A stretch of 64,000 nt of DNA from Prorocentrum cordatum (lineage: Eukaryota; Sar; Dinophyceae; Prorocentrales; Prorocentraceae), in assembly GCA_963575745.1 (NCBI GenBank), contig CAUYUJ010018550.1, forward strand, positions 62,001 through 126,000, in the 5' to 3' direction. The notes under the pieces were generated by a model, which searched no databases, was not told the origin of the DNA, and saw only the letters and a list, made by a program, of their open reading frames with translations. A program made the position numbers and the translations under genes. Within the stretch, counting starts at the first letter, position 1, and the number at the start of each line of letters is the position of its first letter. This document shows, piece by piece, positions 1 through 10,689 of this stretch.

Positions 1-71
1 TGACGGCTGCGCTCGTCGTTGGGGGAGAACATCAGGGAGAGTTGCGCCATGGCTCTGCAAGGACCGCTGTC

Positions 72-1800
72 AATTTCGAGCACAGGGCAGCCATGGCAAA
101 TATCATTTGCACCAAGAACTTCTTCGCTTGAGTGGACCCGTTCAAGCCGACTACGAGCGAGGTCAGCGACGCATTCTTGCACGTGTTTTTTCATGTTTGC
201 TACAAGGGCGACGGCACGAAGCAGGAAATGCTAGACAAGCACAAGCTGCACGTGGGCACATTAACTTCAGTCACGCTCAACCACTTGGGCGTTGAAGAAG
301 CACGAGTCGCACGAGTGGAGTCCGACACTCAGGCTGATTATCTTCCCGCGGAGCGGGTCTTCGACATCAATATGGCGAGCGCCCCATCTGCGTCTACAGC
401 CTGCGATTTACAGATTGTGCGGTTGGGGGCTGGTGCCGAAACCTACGCGACTATCGAGGCGCAGTTTGCTTCTGTCGGTTGCCCTCACTTCTCGTTGCGC
501 GCGCCCCAGGACAAGGATCTTCCATGGGGGCGATGCAGCACCACAGATTTCGATGCATGCTATCGGACTCGATCAAGGACCTGACAACATAGAAGGGCGA
601 TGGCCATCGTAGAGGACGTCGGCTGCGTGACTCTATGCGCGTGCTGGTGCCTGTTCCTCCAGCTACATTTGATTGTGAAGGTTGTCCTGGCTGCTTTGGA
701 CCAGTGGCGCCATTCATCAGATTGTCCTGTGTCATATTTTTCTGGAGCGGCTACCTTGACCAGTCTTTGGCGAGACTCTGGGGCCGCAGAAAAGCTCAGG
801 AGCGAGACAGAGGTTATGTTCGGTGCAGACGCGGCCAACAGCATGAACAAAGCCCCGAGCCGAGCGTTGCGAGGGAGGTGGGGCGCATTCGACGCTGTCG
901 AGAAAATCCTGGTCAAGGCAATGTTGTGGCTAGCGGCTGTCATCATCTCTGTCTTCAGGGGCGCGAAGAAGTTCAAGGCGTCGAAGGTCGGGGCTGCCGA
1001 GGACAAGGAATACCAATAACAACAATCGAGATACAATAAGAACATTGCAACTCTGATGCAGACGCCTTTGTTCTTGGCAATGCTCGTCTTTTCGTTCGCG
1101 GTGAAGCGCGTCCTCGCGAGAGCTTTGAACTGGGGGCAGACGGTAGCTAAGGAATGCAATTCCGTTGTCAAACAAGCGCGAGCAGATGCCGACACGTACT
1201 TGGGCCCTACGCCATTTTCGGTTTCCTTGACAAGGGAAGTTTACGATTGGCACAAGGATCTGTCAGACCAGCTTGACCCCATCGACGATCGATGATCCCA
1301 AGATGTGGGGTCCTGTTTGGAAGCTGGTTCCTGAATCAGAGTGCCCGAAAGTCCGTTGCCTGATAGTTTTGCTTACCGTCAAGATTGTCGCGCACTGGAA
1401 GCTGCGATTTAGGGATGCGGCTGAAGACTGGCCATGGCAGTTACTCGGAATGCTGGAGTCCCCACCTGAAGTTGATTGCCATCGGCGCCGGCGTATCGCT
1501 GGCAAGCTTCTCAACGCTGACGACTGCTGCCTGGGGCGCAAGTATTCCGACGCCACGGTGGAGGTGAAGCGCTTGTTCAAGGGCAACTTCGCGCACGCGC
1601 GCGAGTTCGGCACGTGCCCATTGCCACTGTATGTCTTCCTGGTTGGTTGGCGTTCCCATTGCAGCTTCGACGCGCAGGGCTTGGAAGGCATGAACAGCAT
1701 GGTTCAGGAGATGAGTCACAGAGCGAACCACCTACATTTGGCATTCGCATCTGCCCGTGCGACGCTCAAGAAAGGCGATCCGATCGAGGCCGGGGAGGGG
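72..1800 (+). pseudogene. Decayed copy of a multicopy dinoflagellate protein gene
   Basis: One reading frame stays open from about position 93 to 1295, broken only by stop codons at 129-131 (TGA), 582-584 (TGA) and 1017-1019 (TAA). The reading then continues in the next frame from about 1285 to 1800, past a small indel at the repeated GATCGATGATC. Joined, it would code about 550 residues. Recognisable stretches are QLHLIVKVVLAALDQW and YFSGAATLTSLWR near 650-770, RALRGRWGAFDAVEKIL near 860-910, and FDAQGLEGMNSMVQEMSHRA near 1665-1725. The pattern (histidine-containing helix, GRWG motif, then an EGMN motif followed by SAR) matches, from memory only, a large uncharacterised dinoflagellate family that may derive from a transposase. 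Three stops and a frameshift make this copy non-functional unless the stops lie in small introns. I cannot name a function. Confidence 0.5.
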
Positions 1801-1915
1801 GGGAGGGGGGGGAGGGAGGGGGGAGGAGGGGAAGAAGAGGGCGGCGGGGGAGTTTGATTAATTGGAGGAAGGGGGGGGGGGGAGGGAGGGCGAGGGCGGG
1901 GGGGGGGGGGGTGAG
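1795..1915. repeat. G-rich low-complexity tract
   Basis: Runs of G and GGA with very few other bases. It directly follows the decayed gene. No gene is visible. Confidence 0.9.
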
Positions 1916-1990
1916 TACTTGTCTTGCGAATCGTGCGCCAGAGATCTGGCTGGCGCCCGCGTGCTGGCGAGTCCGTGCCAGAGACAGACA

Positions 1991-2096
1991 TTCGAGGCGC
2001 GGCGCCGCCGCTGCTGGGCCCGATGGATGGACTTGGGTGGGGCCCGCGCCCGAGGCATTCGAGGTGCGGCGCCGCCGCTGCTGGGCCCGGTGGATG
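1991..2096. repeat. 67-bp tandem duplication
   Basis: Two near-identical units begin at 1991 and 2058, each starting TTCGAGG and containing GGCGCCGCCGCTGCTGGGCC. The second unit is partial. Confidence 0.85.
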
Positions 2097-2188
2097 AAAG
2101 CGAGAATCGCCTGTCCGCGGACAGATCGTTCTTTTTCTCGAAGCCTGCTGGCGTTCGGCCCTTCCGCGTACTGTGCTGGTGAAGCCTA

Positions 2189-2230
2189 ACTAGAACCTGG
2201 GCGCGCGCGAAGCGTGCGCGTGGTTCTAGT
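2189..2230. repeat. Inverted repeat (hairpin)
   Basis: ACTAGAACC at 2189-2197 is the exact reverse complement of GGTTCTAGT at 2222-2230. The inner GCGCGC/GTGCGC can extend the stem around a GAAGC loop. It lies just upstream of a TA microsatellite. It could be the end of a small foldback element or an RNA structure. Confidence 0.7.
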
Positions 2231-2234
2231 GCGT

Positions 2235-2451
2235 GTATATATATATATATCTATATAAACATACCACTAATACCAGAAATCACTGCACAGCACCGAGAGA
2301 GGTAGAGAAGGAGAAGAAGACAACGAATACTAGTAGAGAGCGAGTATAAACAGGATAAAAAGAAATTATAAGAACAAGAAGAAGAAGCATGTGAGAAGGA
2401 AGCGAATGGGGAATAACAACAAATGAAAAAAAAACAACAACAACAAAAGAT

Positions 2452-2491
<40 letters not shown>

Positions 2492-2549
2492 CAAAATGAG
2501 AAAGAGAAAGAGAAAGAGAAAGATAAAGAGAAAGAGAAAGAGAAAGAGA

Positions 2550-2622
<73 letters not shown>

Positions 2623-2630
2623 AGGCAGAT
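2235..2630. repeat. TA, GA and GAAA microsatellites
   Basis: A TA run near 2236-2260 is followed by purine-rich DNA and long (GA)n and (GAAA)n tracts from about 2455 to 2618. Open frames here only encode RE, EK or SL dipeptides and are not genes. Confidence 0.95.
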
Positions 2631-2680
2631 CAGCCTGGGCGCCCTGCTGAGCATTCGGAGGCAAGCTCCAGGAGACGGCC

Positions 2681-3265
2681 TTGACATCTCATGTCAAGGG
2701 GAGGGGCCTCTCATGGCCAACTTAGGCATATTATGTCAAGGGTGGCCCCCCAGACAGCCCACCTTGACATCCCATGCCAAACAGAGGGCCCCCCGAGGGG
2801 CCCACCTTGGCACCCTATGTCAAACCGAGAGCCTCCTGAAGGGCCCACCTTGACATCCTGCGTCAACCATGGGGCCCCCCCGAGGGGGCCACCTTGACGC
2901 CCTATGTCAAACATAGGTCCTCCCGAGGGGCCCACCTTGACACCCTATGTCAAACAGAGGGGCTCCCGAAGGGGCCCACCTAGACATCCCTTGTCAAACC
3001 GATGGCCTCCCAACGTGTCTACATCGACAGCCTATGTCAAACAGATGCCCCCCCGACGGGGCCCACCTCGACACCCCATGTCAAACAGATGGCCCCCTGA
3101 TTGGCCCACCATGGCAGCGTATGTCAAACAGAGGTCTTTCCGAAGGGCTCACCTTGACATCCTATGTCAAGCGCAAGGCCTCCCAAGTAGTCCAACTTGA
3201 CATCCTATGGCAACCAGAGGGCCCCTCAACGGGTCGACCGCGACATGCCATGTCAAACGCGCCCC
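2681..3265. repeat. 43-44 bp minisatellite with a TTGACAT palindrome in each unit
   Basis: About 13-14 degenerate units. Each contains TTGACAT-NN-ATGTCAA or a close variant, then AACAGAGGGCCCCCCGA and GGGCCCACC. Units start near 2681, 2762, 2805, 2849, 2893 and so on. Conservation of both palindrome arms in most units shows that the dyad is part of the ancestral unit. Open frames in several phases come from the repeat and are not credible genes. Confidence 0.85.
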
Positions 3266-3740
3266 CTCCCCAAAGCGCACCCCCCAAAGGGTCTCCCCAT
3301 AGGGCCCTCTCCAAATGGGGCGTCCCGTAGCAACTCGGGGCATGGGGCGCCCCGAAGCTCACCTTGGCCCGACGCCCCCCCTGGACATTTTGTGTCAAGG
3401 GAATGCCGCCCGACAGCCGACCCCGGCATCCTATCCGTCAGATGGACCTTCTCCCTGCGCCGCGGACCCCATCCCCCCTGTATGTTTGTTAACGGGCTGT
3501 CTTAGTGCGCGTGTGGATAGGGCCGATCGCGGCGGGCGCGGGGGGGCGGGGGGGGGGGGGGGCGGGGGGGGGGGGGCGTGTTTTTGTTTATTTTTTATTA
3601 TTTTTTTTTTGGGGGGGTGCGTGCGCGTGCGTCTGTGTGCGCGCGCGCGTGCGTGGTGGTGGTGGTGGGGGGGGGGGGGGGGGGTCTTTGGCAAGGGCGG
3701 TGGGCCAGCTCTGGCGATGGATGGATAACGCCCGCGCCCT
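3266..3740. repeat. GC-rich spacer with G and T homopolymers
   Basis: The minisatellite fades into unique GC-rich DNA, then G-runs (3540-3575), a T-run (3590-3610) and more G-runs (3665-3685). No gene is visible. Confidence 0.7.
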
Positions 3741-3744
3741 CAGT

Positions 3745-3766
3745 TGCGTAGCCATTCTGGCGCGAG
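3745..3766 (+). other. Relict dinoflagellate spliced-leader sequence
   Basis: These 22 bases match the DinoSL consensus (D-CCGTAGCC-ATTTTGGCTCAAG) at 18 of 22 positions by eye. They include CGTAGCCATT and end in GAG. The stretch sits 42 nt upstream of the ATG at 3808, with an AG just before it. Genomic spliced-leader relics are known in dinoflagellates and arise when trans-spliced mRNA is reverse-transcribed and reinserted. The match is by eye, so chance similarity is not excluded. Confidence 0.5.
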
Positions 3767-3807
3767 GCTCCACGTGCCTCGCCAGGCGGGGCCACGGGTA
3801 ACCGCGC

Positions 3808-6800
3808 ATGGCGGAACAGCCAGGAGCGCAGCTGGCCCCGCTGGCTTCTTCGGGTAATGGCCGCCACGCTCTGCTGTCTGCTGAAGCGGCGCCCCCGTTC
3901 GACATTTGGATGAACACATCCGATGATGTCCACGAGCGTTTTGGCCGAGACACGCCAGACGAGCAGCTGTTCGAGTTATGCAATAAGTTCTGGTCTTTGC
4001 CCGATAAGACATTACCTTTCTTCGATGCGGGGAAGCCGTTGATCCCTCGCCATCCCCATGAACGACCGCGGAGACTACGGGTCGCGCGTAGGCCTCATGA
4101 AGTCAATCCAGTCTCTGGGGTTCGCGCTGAACATTCGGTCGCCACCGTTCTTGGTTGAGGAAACAGCTGGGCAGGGGTATCTCAGCTTGCACTGGGCCAC
4201 TGCCGTCGAGGCGCTGCACATGGCGCACGAGGCGACCCCCGAGAACAGATTGGTGGCGCACGCAGTGGCAGCGGGACTTTCTCGCTGCAAGATCTACCTT
4301 CCGAAGGCCCCGAACGACGCCGCCAAGTTCCTCAAGGGGCGCGGCAACAAGGGCAACGACCACGCGACGAAGAAGACGATCATGGAGTGCCACCGAGAGG
4401 CCGCGAGGATCGAGAAGGCTTGGGAGAGGCGCAATAAAGATACGCAGTGGACGATCGCGAGCCTCACCCACGCCGTGCGCGAGGAGAAGAAGCACGAGTT
4501 CCCCTGCTCAGTATTGCCTGGCCGGCTCGATCGGCCTCGGCATTTCGAGGTGCGTTTGCGCGTCGCCCAGGAGAGCCATAAGGTCGTCATTGACAGGGGG
4601 CCCGACAAAGGCCTCACCTGTTGGCAGGCTTTGGAGAAGGCCGTGAATGCGCACTGCGACTTGTCGCACCCCGCCGCCTGTTCGTTCGCGAGTATCTTCG
4701 TCAACATCTACCGCATCTTCCGCAAGCTTAGGGCCGAGCACGCCGAGTACTTCGCTGATGTGTGCCTCCTGATACTGCCGGCTGCTACGCCCTTGGGGGA
4801 GCGCGCGCTCTTGCCGCAGGGCTTAGGCGCAGCCGCAGCGGCAAGGGTCACCGAGGCCTCCATCGACGCGCTCCTCTTGGAGATGGACGACAGCAAAGTT
4901 CTCCACGATGCGGTGGCAGCCGCGTCTGCGCAGGCTACTGAAGAGCAACAGCAGATGGTCATGGCGGCGAGGGAGGCGGAGGATACGAAGCAGGAGAATC
5001 AGGGCAAGAAGGGCAAGGCCAAGACGGACAGCAAGGTGAATGTCCAGAAGAAGAAGGTCAAGTCTTTGGAGCACCAGCCCCTCCTGAGTAAAGAAGATGG
5101 TAAGAAAAACTTCCTGGGCGTGCTCGGCCAGGCGATCATGTGCATGGTAAAAGTGGACGCGTCGCAGCAGGAACTCATCCGACATTTTCGGTTCTGCGCT
5201 TTGGCTGGCGCCTTGGGCGAGAAGATGTCGGTCGTCCTCGGCGGAGTGTCGAAGGATGTCAAGGGCAACTCCAAGTTGACGAAATTCTACAAGACGCAAT
5301 TGCACAAGTCGGCCGCGCTTCCACCGAGGACGTCCGACCCAGACTTTCTCGCTGACCAGATCGGCGGGGCCCCGGGCGCGAAGTCGGCTGAGAGCACCAT
5401 GGACCTTGCCACGCAGTTGAATGATAATCTCGAGGAGGGGGCCTCGCTGCTACCCGACCTGGTGAAGTTCGTGAAGGTTCGGCGGTTTCGTTTGGGATAG
5501 TTTTTTGCAGTGGCAAGTGCAACGACAGCTCTTCGAAAGCATTTTGGGGGCAAGGGCCCTGGCGTTCCGGCGTTTTGAATGTTACTCCACTGTGTCGTGC
5601 ACTTGCTGCTGCAAAACATCGCCACGAACGAAATCGCTTGAAAGGGGAATCCGCTGGGCAAGCCCGTGATCACGAGCGAGTTCGCGCCAAGTGCCATCCA
5701 CTGTGTTATGTGCCTCATGCATTTGATCGTCGAGAAGGGTGGGGCGTTTGTGAATGTCGGCGAGGCCATGAGACATTTGGTTAGTGGGGCGATGGGGTAC
5801 CTTCAGAATGCAGCACCGCCTGCATGGGATGTTCTGGCGAGTACGCTTGGGCAGCTAGATACCGTCAGCTCGGAGCGCCGCTCGAAGGCCCTTGATGGGC
5901 TCCCAGCGGAGATCCACGAGGTGATCCCCTTGAAGATCAACCTGAGCTTAGTGGGGGCCATGAGCACGAAGCTCCAAGATGGCCCCAACGTAGTCGATCG
6001 GACATATGCGCCGCCGCTGCTGCTCAACGTTTTGAAGACCTTGGCGAACGCGTGCCCCAACGAGATGACGGCATCATCTGAATTACCTTTGGCGAGGTTG
6101 GAAGACGCGCTCAAGATGACCTTCAGCGACCTGTCCAATCAGATTGTCGACAAGATAATCGAGTTCAGCAGCCACTGCGAGAAGCATGACGGATCCCAGT
6201 GCATCAACACGAGGAACGCTGTGGATAACAACATACAGAAGTTCACTACCAAGCAGATGGATGAGTTCGTTGCCTCTGAGAAGCTGACGGGGGTCACGCA
6301 GCACGCCGGCAAGGCCATGGAGCTGTTTCCGAGCAAACGGACGGAGGCCATCGCAGAGATCATGACCCAGTACGACAAGAAGCATTCAGACCAGAAGATG
6401 GCGGCCTCTATCTTGGAGAATACGTGGGCCGCCATCGTGAACCCCCTCGCCGTCGACATCTTGGGCGATCAGGGTACTCCAGCTGGCGCTGTGCCGGGTG
6501 CTCCTCCAGCTGGTGGCGCTGCGGTCTCTGCTTCTGCCACGGGCGCCGACGACGAGGAACAGAAGGGCGGCAAGTTCGAGCTGACGGAGTGGTGGAATCA
6601 GACGCTGGCCACTGAGGGCGGGATCGACTCGGCGGATTCATCTGTGTTCACGCGGGAGATCACAGCTCATCTTCAGTTGGCATTCTCTAAACTTCCACGC
6701 AGTGCTTATCTTGAGAGAAGTGGTACTGGCGAGGACTTCGCAGCTGGCCTCATGCACATTGCTACGATGGAGGCTTCAAAGAGCGGCGCAGCAAAGGGTC

Positions 6801-7240
6801 TTCTTGAAATGGCCAGCATGAGCGCTGTGACTATTTACCTGCCGTTCTGGGGCAAGGTCGTGAGCGCCGCTGCGGCGGCGAACGTGTCCAAGAATAACTG
6901 CTTGCCTCTCGGGGGCTCGACCGGGCTGGGACCTGCGTTGTTTCTTGACGGCGCGGCGGTGCAGAACATCAGGAAGGCCGACGCTTGCATGGCGCGGCTG
7001 GTTCCCACCGCCCCGCAGCAGAAGGGCGACGACAAGGATGAGGAGGCGACGGCTACGCCAGCCAAGAGGGCTCGGAAGACGACTCCGAAGAAGGGGCCGA
7101 TGCGGGCGACGCACAGGGTGAGCTTCGAGAAGAAGATCGAGATCACGATCGAGGGCAAGTCGTGCACGTGCGACTTGCCAGCGCTGGTGCACGCGGAGGG
7201 TTTCGCGCGGGCCGAATCGGGCTTGCATTCTCCATTTTAG
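3808..7240 (+). CDS. Two-exon gene of unknown function, about 1080 residues, with one apparent 1-nt frameshift
   Basis: The ATG at 3808 opens frame 1. At 4054-4057 a run of four C moves the reading to frame 2: dropping one C joins FFDAGKPLIPRHP to MNDRGDYGSRVGLM. This is either a real mutation or a sequencing error in a homopolymer. Frame 2 then runs to 5476. A 168-bp GT-AG intron in phase 0 (5477-5644) joins LLPDLVKFVK to GNPLGKPVITSEF, and the second exon ends with TAG at 7238-7240. The N-terminal half contains LVEETAGQGYLSLHW. The middle has a charged, lysine-rich segment near 4950-5070. The second exon is helical, with an Ala/Gly/Pro linker near 6470-6545 and a basic tail containing KRARKTTPKKG near 7060-7100, which suggests nuclear location or nucleic-acid binding. 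I do not recognise the family. Codon use is GC-rich and uninterrupted, so it is probably a real gene. The upstream spliced-leader relic suggests that its 5' end passed through an mRNA. Confidence 0.6.
5477..5644 (+). other. Predicted intron, 168 bp, GT-AG, phase 0
   Basis: The donor GTTCGG follows AAG at 5474-5476 and the acceptor AAAG ends at 5644. It removes the in-frame stops at 5498-5500 and 5639-5641 and keeps the frame. AAGG or AAAG occurs at both borders. Confidence 0.6.
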
Positions 7241-7244
7241 CGGA

Positions 7245-7530
7245 GGAAACGCGATGAGGAGGAGGAGGGGGGATGGAGGGGGGAGGAGGGATGAGAAGCA
7301 TATTTAGGCCGTGGGCGTCTTCGCCAAGTGGGCTTTTTCAGGGCGAGGGCGGAGGGCGAGGAAGGAGGGGGGGGGGGTAGAAAGGGGGGGGGAGGAGGAG
7401 GAGGAGGAGGATGGGGAGGAAATGGGAGCAGGGGGGCAAGGAGGAGGATGGGGGGGGAGGAGGAGGAGGAGGAGGGGGAGGAGGAGGGGGGGGAGGAGGA
7501 GGAGGGGGGGGGGGATCCAGGCCCCACCCC
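7245..7530. repeat. GGA-rich purine tract
   Basis: (GGA)n and G-runs follow the stop of the 3808 gene. Open frames here encode only poly-Glu, poly-Gly or, on the other strand, poly-Pro/Ser. Confidence 0.9.
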
Positions 7531-8171
7531 GCCCCGCCCGTCGGCCCGAGAGGGCGACCGGGCGAAGATATTCAAGGGGCCCGTCGATTTCGAGCTGGCC
7601 AGCGCCAGTTCTGGCATGGGCGGGGGCTCTTCCAAGGCGGGGCCCGTTCACCTCTGAGCGGGCGGGCCTGCGAGCAGGCTCGACGCGAGATCTTGGAGGA
7701 GGGCCTCCCTCCAGGATGGGCAACTCTGGGCGAGAGCATTATCCAGTTGCGCTGCCGCGCGATTCCGCCACCGCGCTCGGGCGTTATATTATGCGCCAGG
7801 GGAATGAGTAAAGTGATGTGAATATGTGCGTATGTAGTTATGGTTTATACGTGTTAGCGATGAGATATTGTTGCAAACTTGTAGGTGTTATTGAATCGTG
7901 CGCGTCGTTGCTGTTTCGATCGCGTGCTATATATGCATTGTAGAACGATGTAGATGTGATGGGCGGAGCGTTAAAGTGTTGTTGAGTCGGGCCCAATTGC
8001 AATGCCGATTTGGCAATGTAAAGCGCAATGGTAGCGGAGGCAAACATCTCTGCGCATCGAAACGTTGGCGTATATCAACACCGAATGACCCCCTGCAAAC
8101 AAGTGCAACACAGCCCCACCCACCTGAACACAGCCCCAGGACCCCCCTATGTCAACACTTCCCGCGGCTGA
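7531..8171. other. Spacer, no gene seen
   Basis: Unique sequence that turns AT-richer from about 7800 to 8050. I see no coding signal, repeat or RNA gene. Confidence 0.5.
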
Positions 8172-9184
8172 AACGCAGACGTTAGCCTTTGCCGAGTCAT
8201 TGACAGTGCCCGGCGGATTTGGCTTGAGACCTGTGGGCGCCCATCAGTGAGGAAGGTTCCACGCGTCGTCAAAGCGTTTAAGAGACCACGACAAGTGATG
8301 AAGGGAGGCGAAGCTGAATTCATTCGTCAGCGCCGCAAGGCTGCGAGGCTCGCTGTTTCGGATACAGTTACAGTGGCTGGCGATTCGACCGGGGAGGTCG
8401 GACCAGGCTCGAACTGGGGCGCCACGCGCCAGAAGGAGCTCGACTTCTTGAAGAACAAGCATGATACCAAACGGTGCATTGCATACTCGGAGAACGTCCT
8501 CCTACCACAGGAAGTGACGCATGCTGTTTGCGAAGACGCCGCCGCCAGACACAAGGAACAACTTTCTGATCAATTGGCCACATCGCGTGAGACCGAACGC
8601 GCGCGATTGGCCGCGCTGGGCACGCCAACGGCCAAGTTCCTAGAAGGTATCAAGGGGAAGCTTGTTTTCGTGGATAGACCTAGCAGGTCGCCATTGGTGG
8701 TGGCCGCACTCATCACGCATCGCCTGAAATCAGTGCGGATGCACGAGGCTGAGGTTTTTGTTGTGCGGACACTAGGGCGCGCTGGCCCGTTCGTTTCCGC
8801 TGCATCGGCGTTCAAATGGGGGATATGAAATTGCCCCTGGGTTTCTTATTTCAGGCCGTTTTGGCGCCGGGGTCAAAATGCGACCAGCGTACCATTTGCA
8901 GAAAGTAATGTTTTTGAGCACTGACTTCAGAGACACGCAGCGTACGCTTGGCGAGTTTGCACAGAACCTAATCAGGCACACTCCAGGCTGCAAATGGAGG
9001 CTTGGCGGGTTTAACTGGCCAGCGCTGAAGAAGGCGCACGCGCCCGGCAACCTCTTCGCGCTAGTCTTGCCGCCCGAGGTGGCACAACCTGGCTTTCATA
9101 ACCGTCGGGGCGCATTCACGGTCGATTCGTTCTTGACGAGAATCAGGTGTGTTTGCGTGTCCAGTTCTGCATCGGGCTCGCGGT
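8172..9184 (+). pseudogene. Decayed gene fragment with one frameshift
   Basis: Frame 0 is open from 8172, after a TGA at 8169, to a TGA at 8826. It includes FKRPRQVMKGGEAEFIRQRR and KFLEGIKGKLVFVDRPSRSP. Reading continues in frame 1 from about 8821 through GGYEIAPGFLISGRFGAGVK and LQKVMFLSTDFRDTQRTL to a stop at 9184. The switch falls in a G-run at 8818-8822, as expected for a 1-nt indel. No usual start is seen, so the 5' end is missing or in another exon. Family unknown. It may be the 3' half of the decayed gene at 72-1800, which ends with a similar basic segment, but that is a guess. Confidence 0.4.
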
Positions 9185-9294
9185 GATGCTGTGGAACAAA
9201 TCCCACCGGCCCTCTGGGCGTAGGTGGTTTAACGATCTGTGTCGTCTTACTGCCCAAACCCCTTCCTTCCCTTATTCGGAAAACATTTATTTGC

Positions 9295-9890
9295 CCCCCC
9301 CCCCCCGCCCCCCCCTGACCCTGGACGGGGTGGGCCGCGAAGAGTTAGAGCGTCCAAGATGGCCCAGGATGGCTCCAAGAGGGCCTCCGAGAGCCCAGGA
9401 TGGCCTCCAAGATGGCCCAATATAGGTCAAGGTGGATCAAGATAGCCTCCGATGCGAATCTAAGAGGCCCCCAGACGGCCCAAAGATGGTTTCAAGTGCC
9501 CCCTGGGCCCTCCGAGGACCCCCCGAAGAGGCCGGCATCCTTCAGAGGCCTACGGAAAATCAACGTTTGTTTTGCCTTCTTGTTTTTTCGCCCCCGATGG
9601 GCTTTGGAAGCCTGAAGATGGCCCCAACATGGCCCAAGAGAGCCCCAGGAGGGGCCCAAGGCCCAAGAGGGCCCCAAGACGACCCCAAGAGCGCCCGAGA
9701 GCGCCCCAGGAGCGGCCCAAGAGGGCCCCAAGACGGCTTTTTTGAGCATCCGAGGGGGCGAGGGGAATTGGCACCGCCCTTCTTTTTGAGCGATCTCCTC
9801 CACGATTGCCCCAAGAGCGCCCCCAAGGCTCCCAAGAGCGCCCCAAGAGGGCGCAGGAGGGATGGGGGGCGCGGAGGATGAGGATGAGGG
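9295..9890. repeat. Degenerate short tandem repeats (AAGATGGCCC / CCCCAAGAG type)
   Basis: A C-run at 9295-9315 is followed by many imperfect 10-15 bp repeats of GATGGCCC, GAGGGCCC and CCCCAAGAG. Open frames on both strands encode only GASWG- or PRGPQD-type repeats. Similar DNA occurs at 13085-13290 and 58850-59170. Confidence 0.75.
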
Positions 9891-10011
9891 GGAATTATAT
9901 TTTTTCCTCTGCGCCCCAGAGAGCCGCGGCCGAAGCAGCCGCAGAAATGCCGCGCTCCGACGACGAAGCACTAATTATTATCTGAATCCTCGTCGGACTC
10001 CCGGGGGCCCC

Positions 10012-10674
10012 TCAATGGCAACGTGTTCTGCGTGTCATCGTCCGATAGCGGCATCGGATCCAACGTGTCAGAAAATCTAGCCCCTCATTGCTCGGCGGCG
10101 AACGGCTGCGGTCCTTGGCCTTGGTAGGCGTGGCGTCGGCGCCAGCTGAACTCGCCGCCTGGTCGAACTTCTCGTCGCCCTTGCGCATGCCGTGGAGTTC
10201 GTCCCGTTTGGCCTTCATCTCTTTCATGAGCCCAGTGGTGAACTCCCATTCGGCCGCCCGCCACATCTGCTGGGTGCGCTCAAACTTCTCGGTCAGCATG
10301 ATCAGCGTGTCGCCGCGGCCGTCAGCGCCCGGGCACTGGGCTGCGATCGTGGTCAGGTCGCTGAAGTCCTTGTCCACGCGATGCTGGAACGTGTCGTCGC
10401 CAATCAGGATGTGCGCCGCCTCCGCCAATGTGCGCATCTTCGCATTTGCTTCGCAGCGAATCGCATGGGTGACGTCGTCCTGGTCGAGGTCAACGTAATC
10501 GCCCGAACGGCCGCTGAGGAAAAACGGCAGTGCATCTTGCATTTTTGCGCGGGCAGCCCTGAACACAAGATACGTTGGCACGTTGGCAGCCTCGAACACA
10601 ATATACGTTGGCAGCCTTGAACACAAGATGGCTACGGAACGTGACGACGCATGCTCACTCATATTCAGACGCAT
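10012..10674 (-). CDS. Possible exon of a helical protein with an SR-like tail, function unknown
   Basis: An open frame of 220 codons on the minus strand. The N-terminal third contains small direct repeats (two copies of a stretch with CCAACGTAT), so the real start may be near 10550. The central part looks like real protein, for example SGRSGDYVDLDQDDVTHAIR and TLIMLTEKFERTQQMW. The charged helical region KEMKAKRDELHGMRKGDEKF is followed by KAKDRSRSPP, which resembles a short RS motif. No catalytic motif is recognised. It could be one exon of a longer minus-strand gene. Confidence 0.4.
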   Translation of the reverse strand: MRLNMSEHASSRSVAILCSRLPTYIVFEAANVPTYLVFRAARAKMQDALPFFLSGRSGDYVDLDQDDVTHAIRCEANAKMRTLAEAAHILIGDDTFQHRVDKDFSDLTTIAAQCPGADGRGDTLIMLTEKFERTQQMWRAAEWEFTTGLMKEMKAKRDELHGMRKGDEKFDQAASSAGADATPTKAKDRSRSPPSNEGLDFLTRWIRCRYRTMTRRTRCH

Positions 10675-10689
10675 TCAAGTTCATAACTC

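Noticed and set aside
2681-3265. CRISPR array
   Set aside because: Units are contiguous degenerate tandem repeats without unique spacers, and the genome is eukaryotic.
2681-3265. TTGACA as bacterial -35 promoters
   Set aside because: No matching -10 boxes, the motif is part of a palindromic minisatellite, and the host is eukaryotic.
8850-8870. GCCGTTTTGGCGCC after TTATTTCAG as an SL or splice acceptor
   Set aside because: It lies inside a coding-like stretch (ISGRFGAGVK) and only the TTTTGGC core matches.
9360-9890. Overlapping ORFs on both strands rich in Gly/Ser/Trp or Pro/Arg/Gln
   Set aside because: Generated by degenerate AAGAGGGCCCC repeats. No conserved motif is present.
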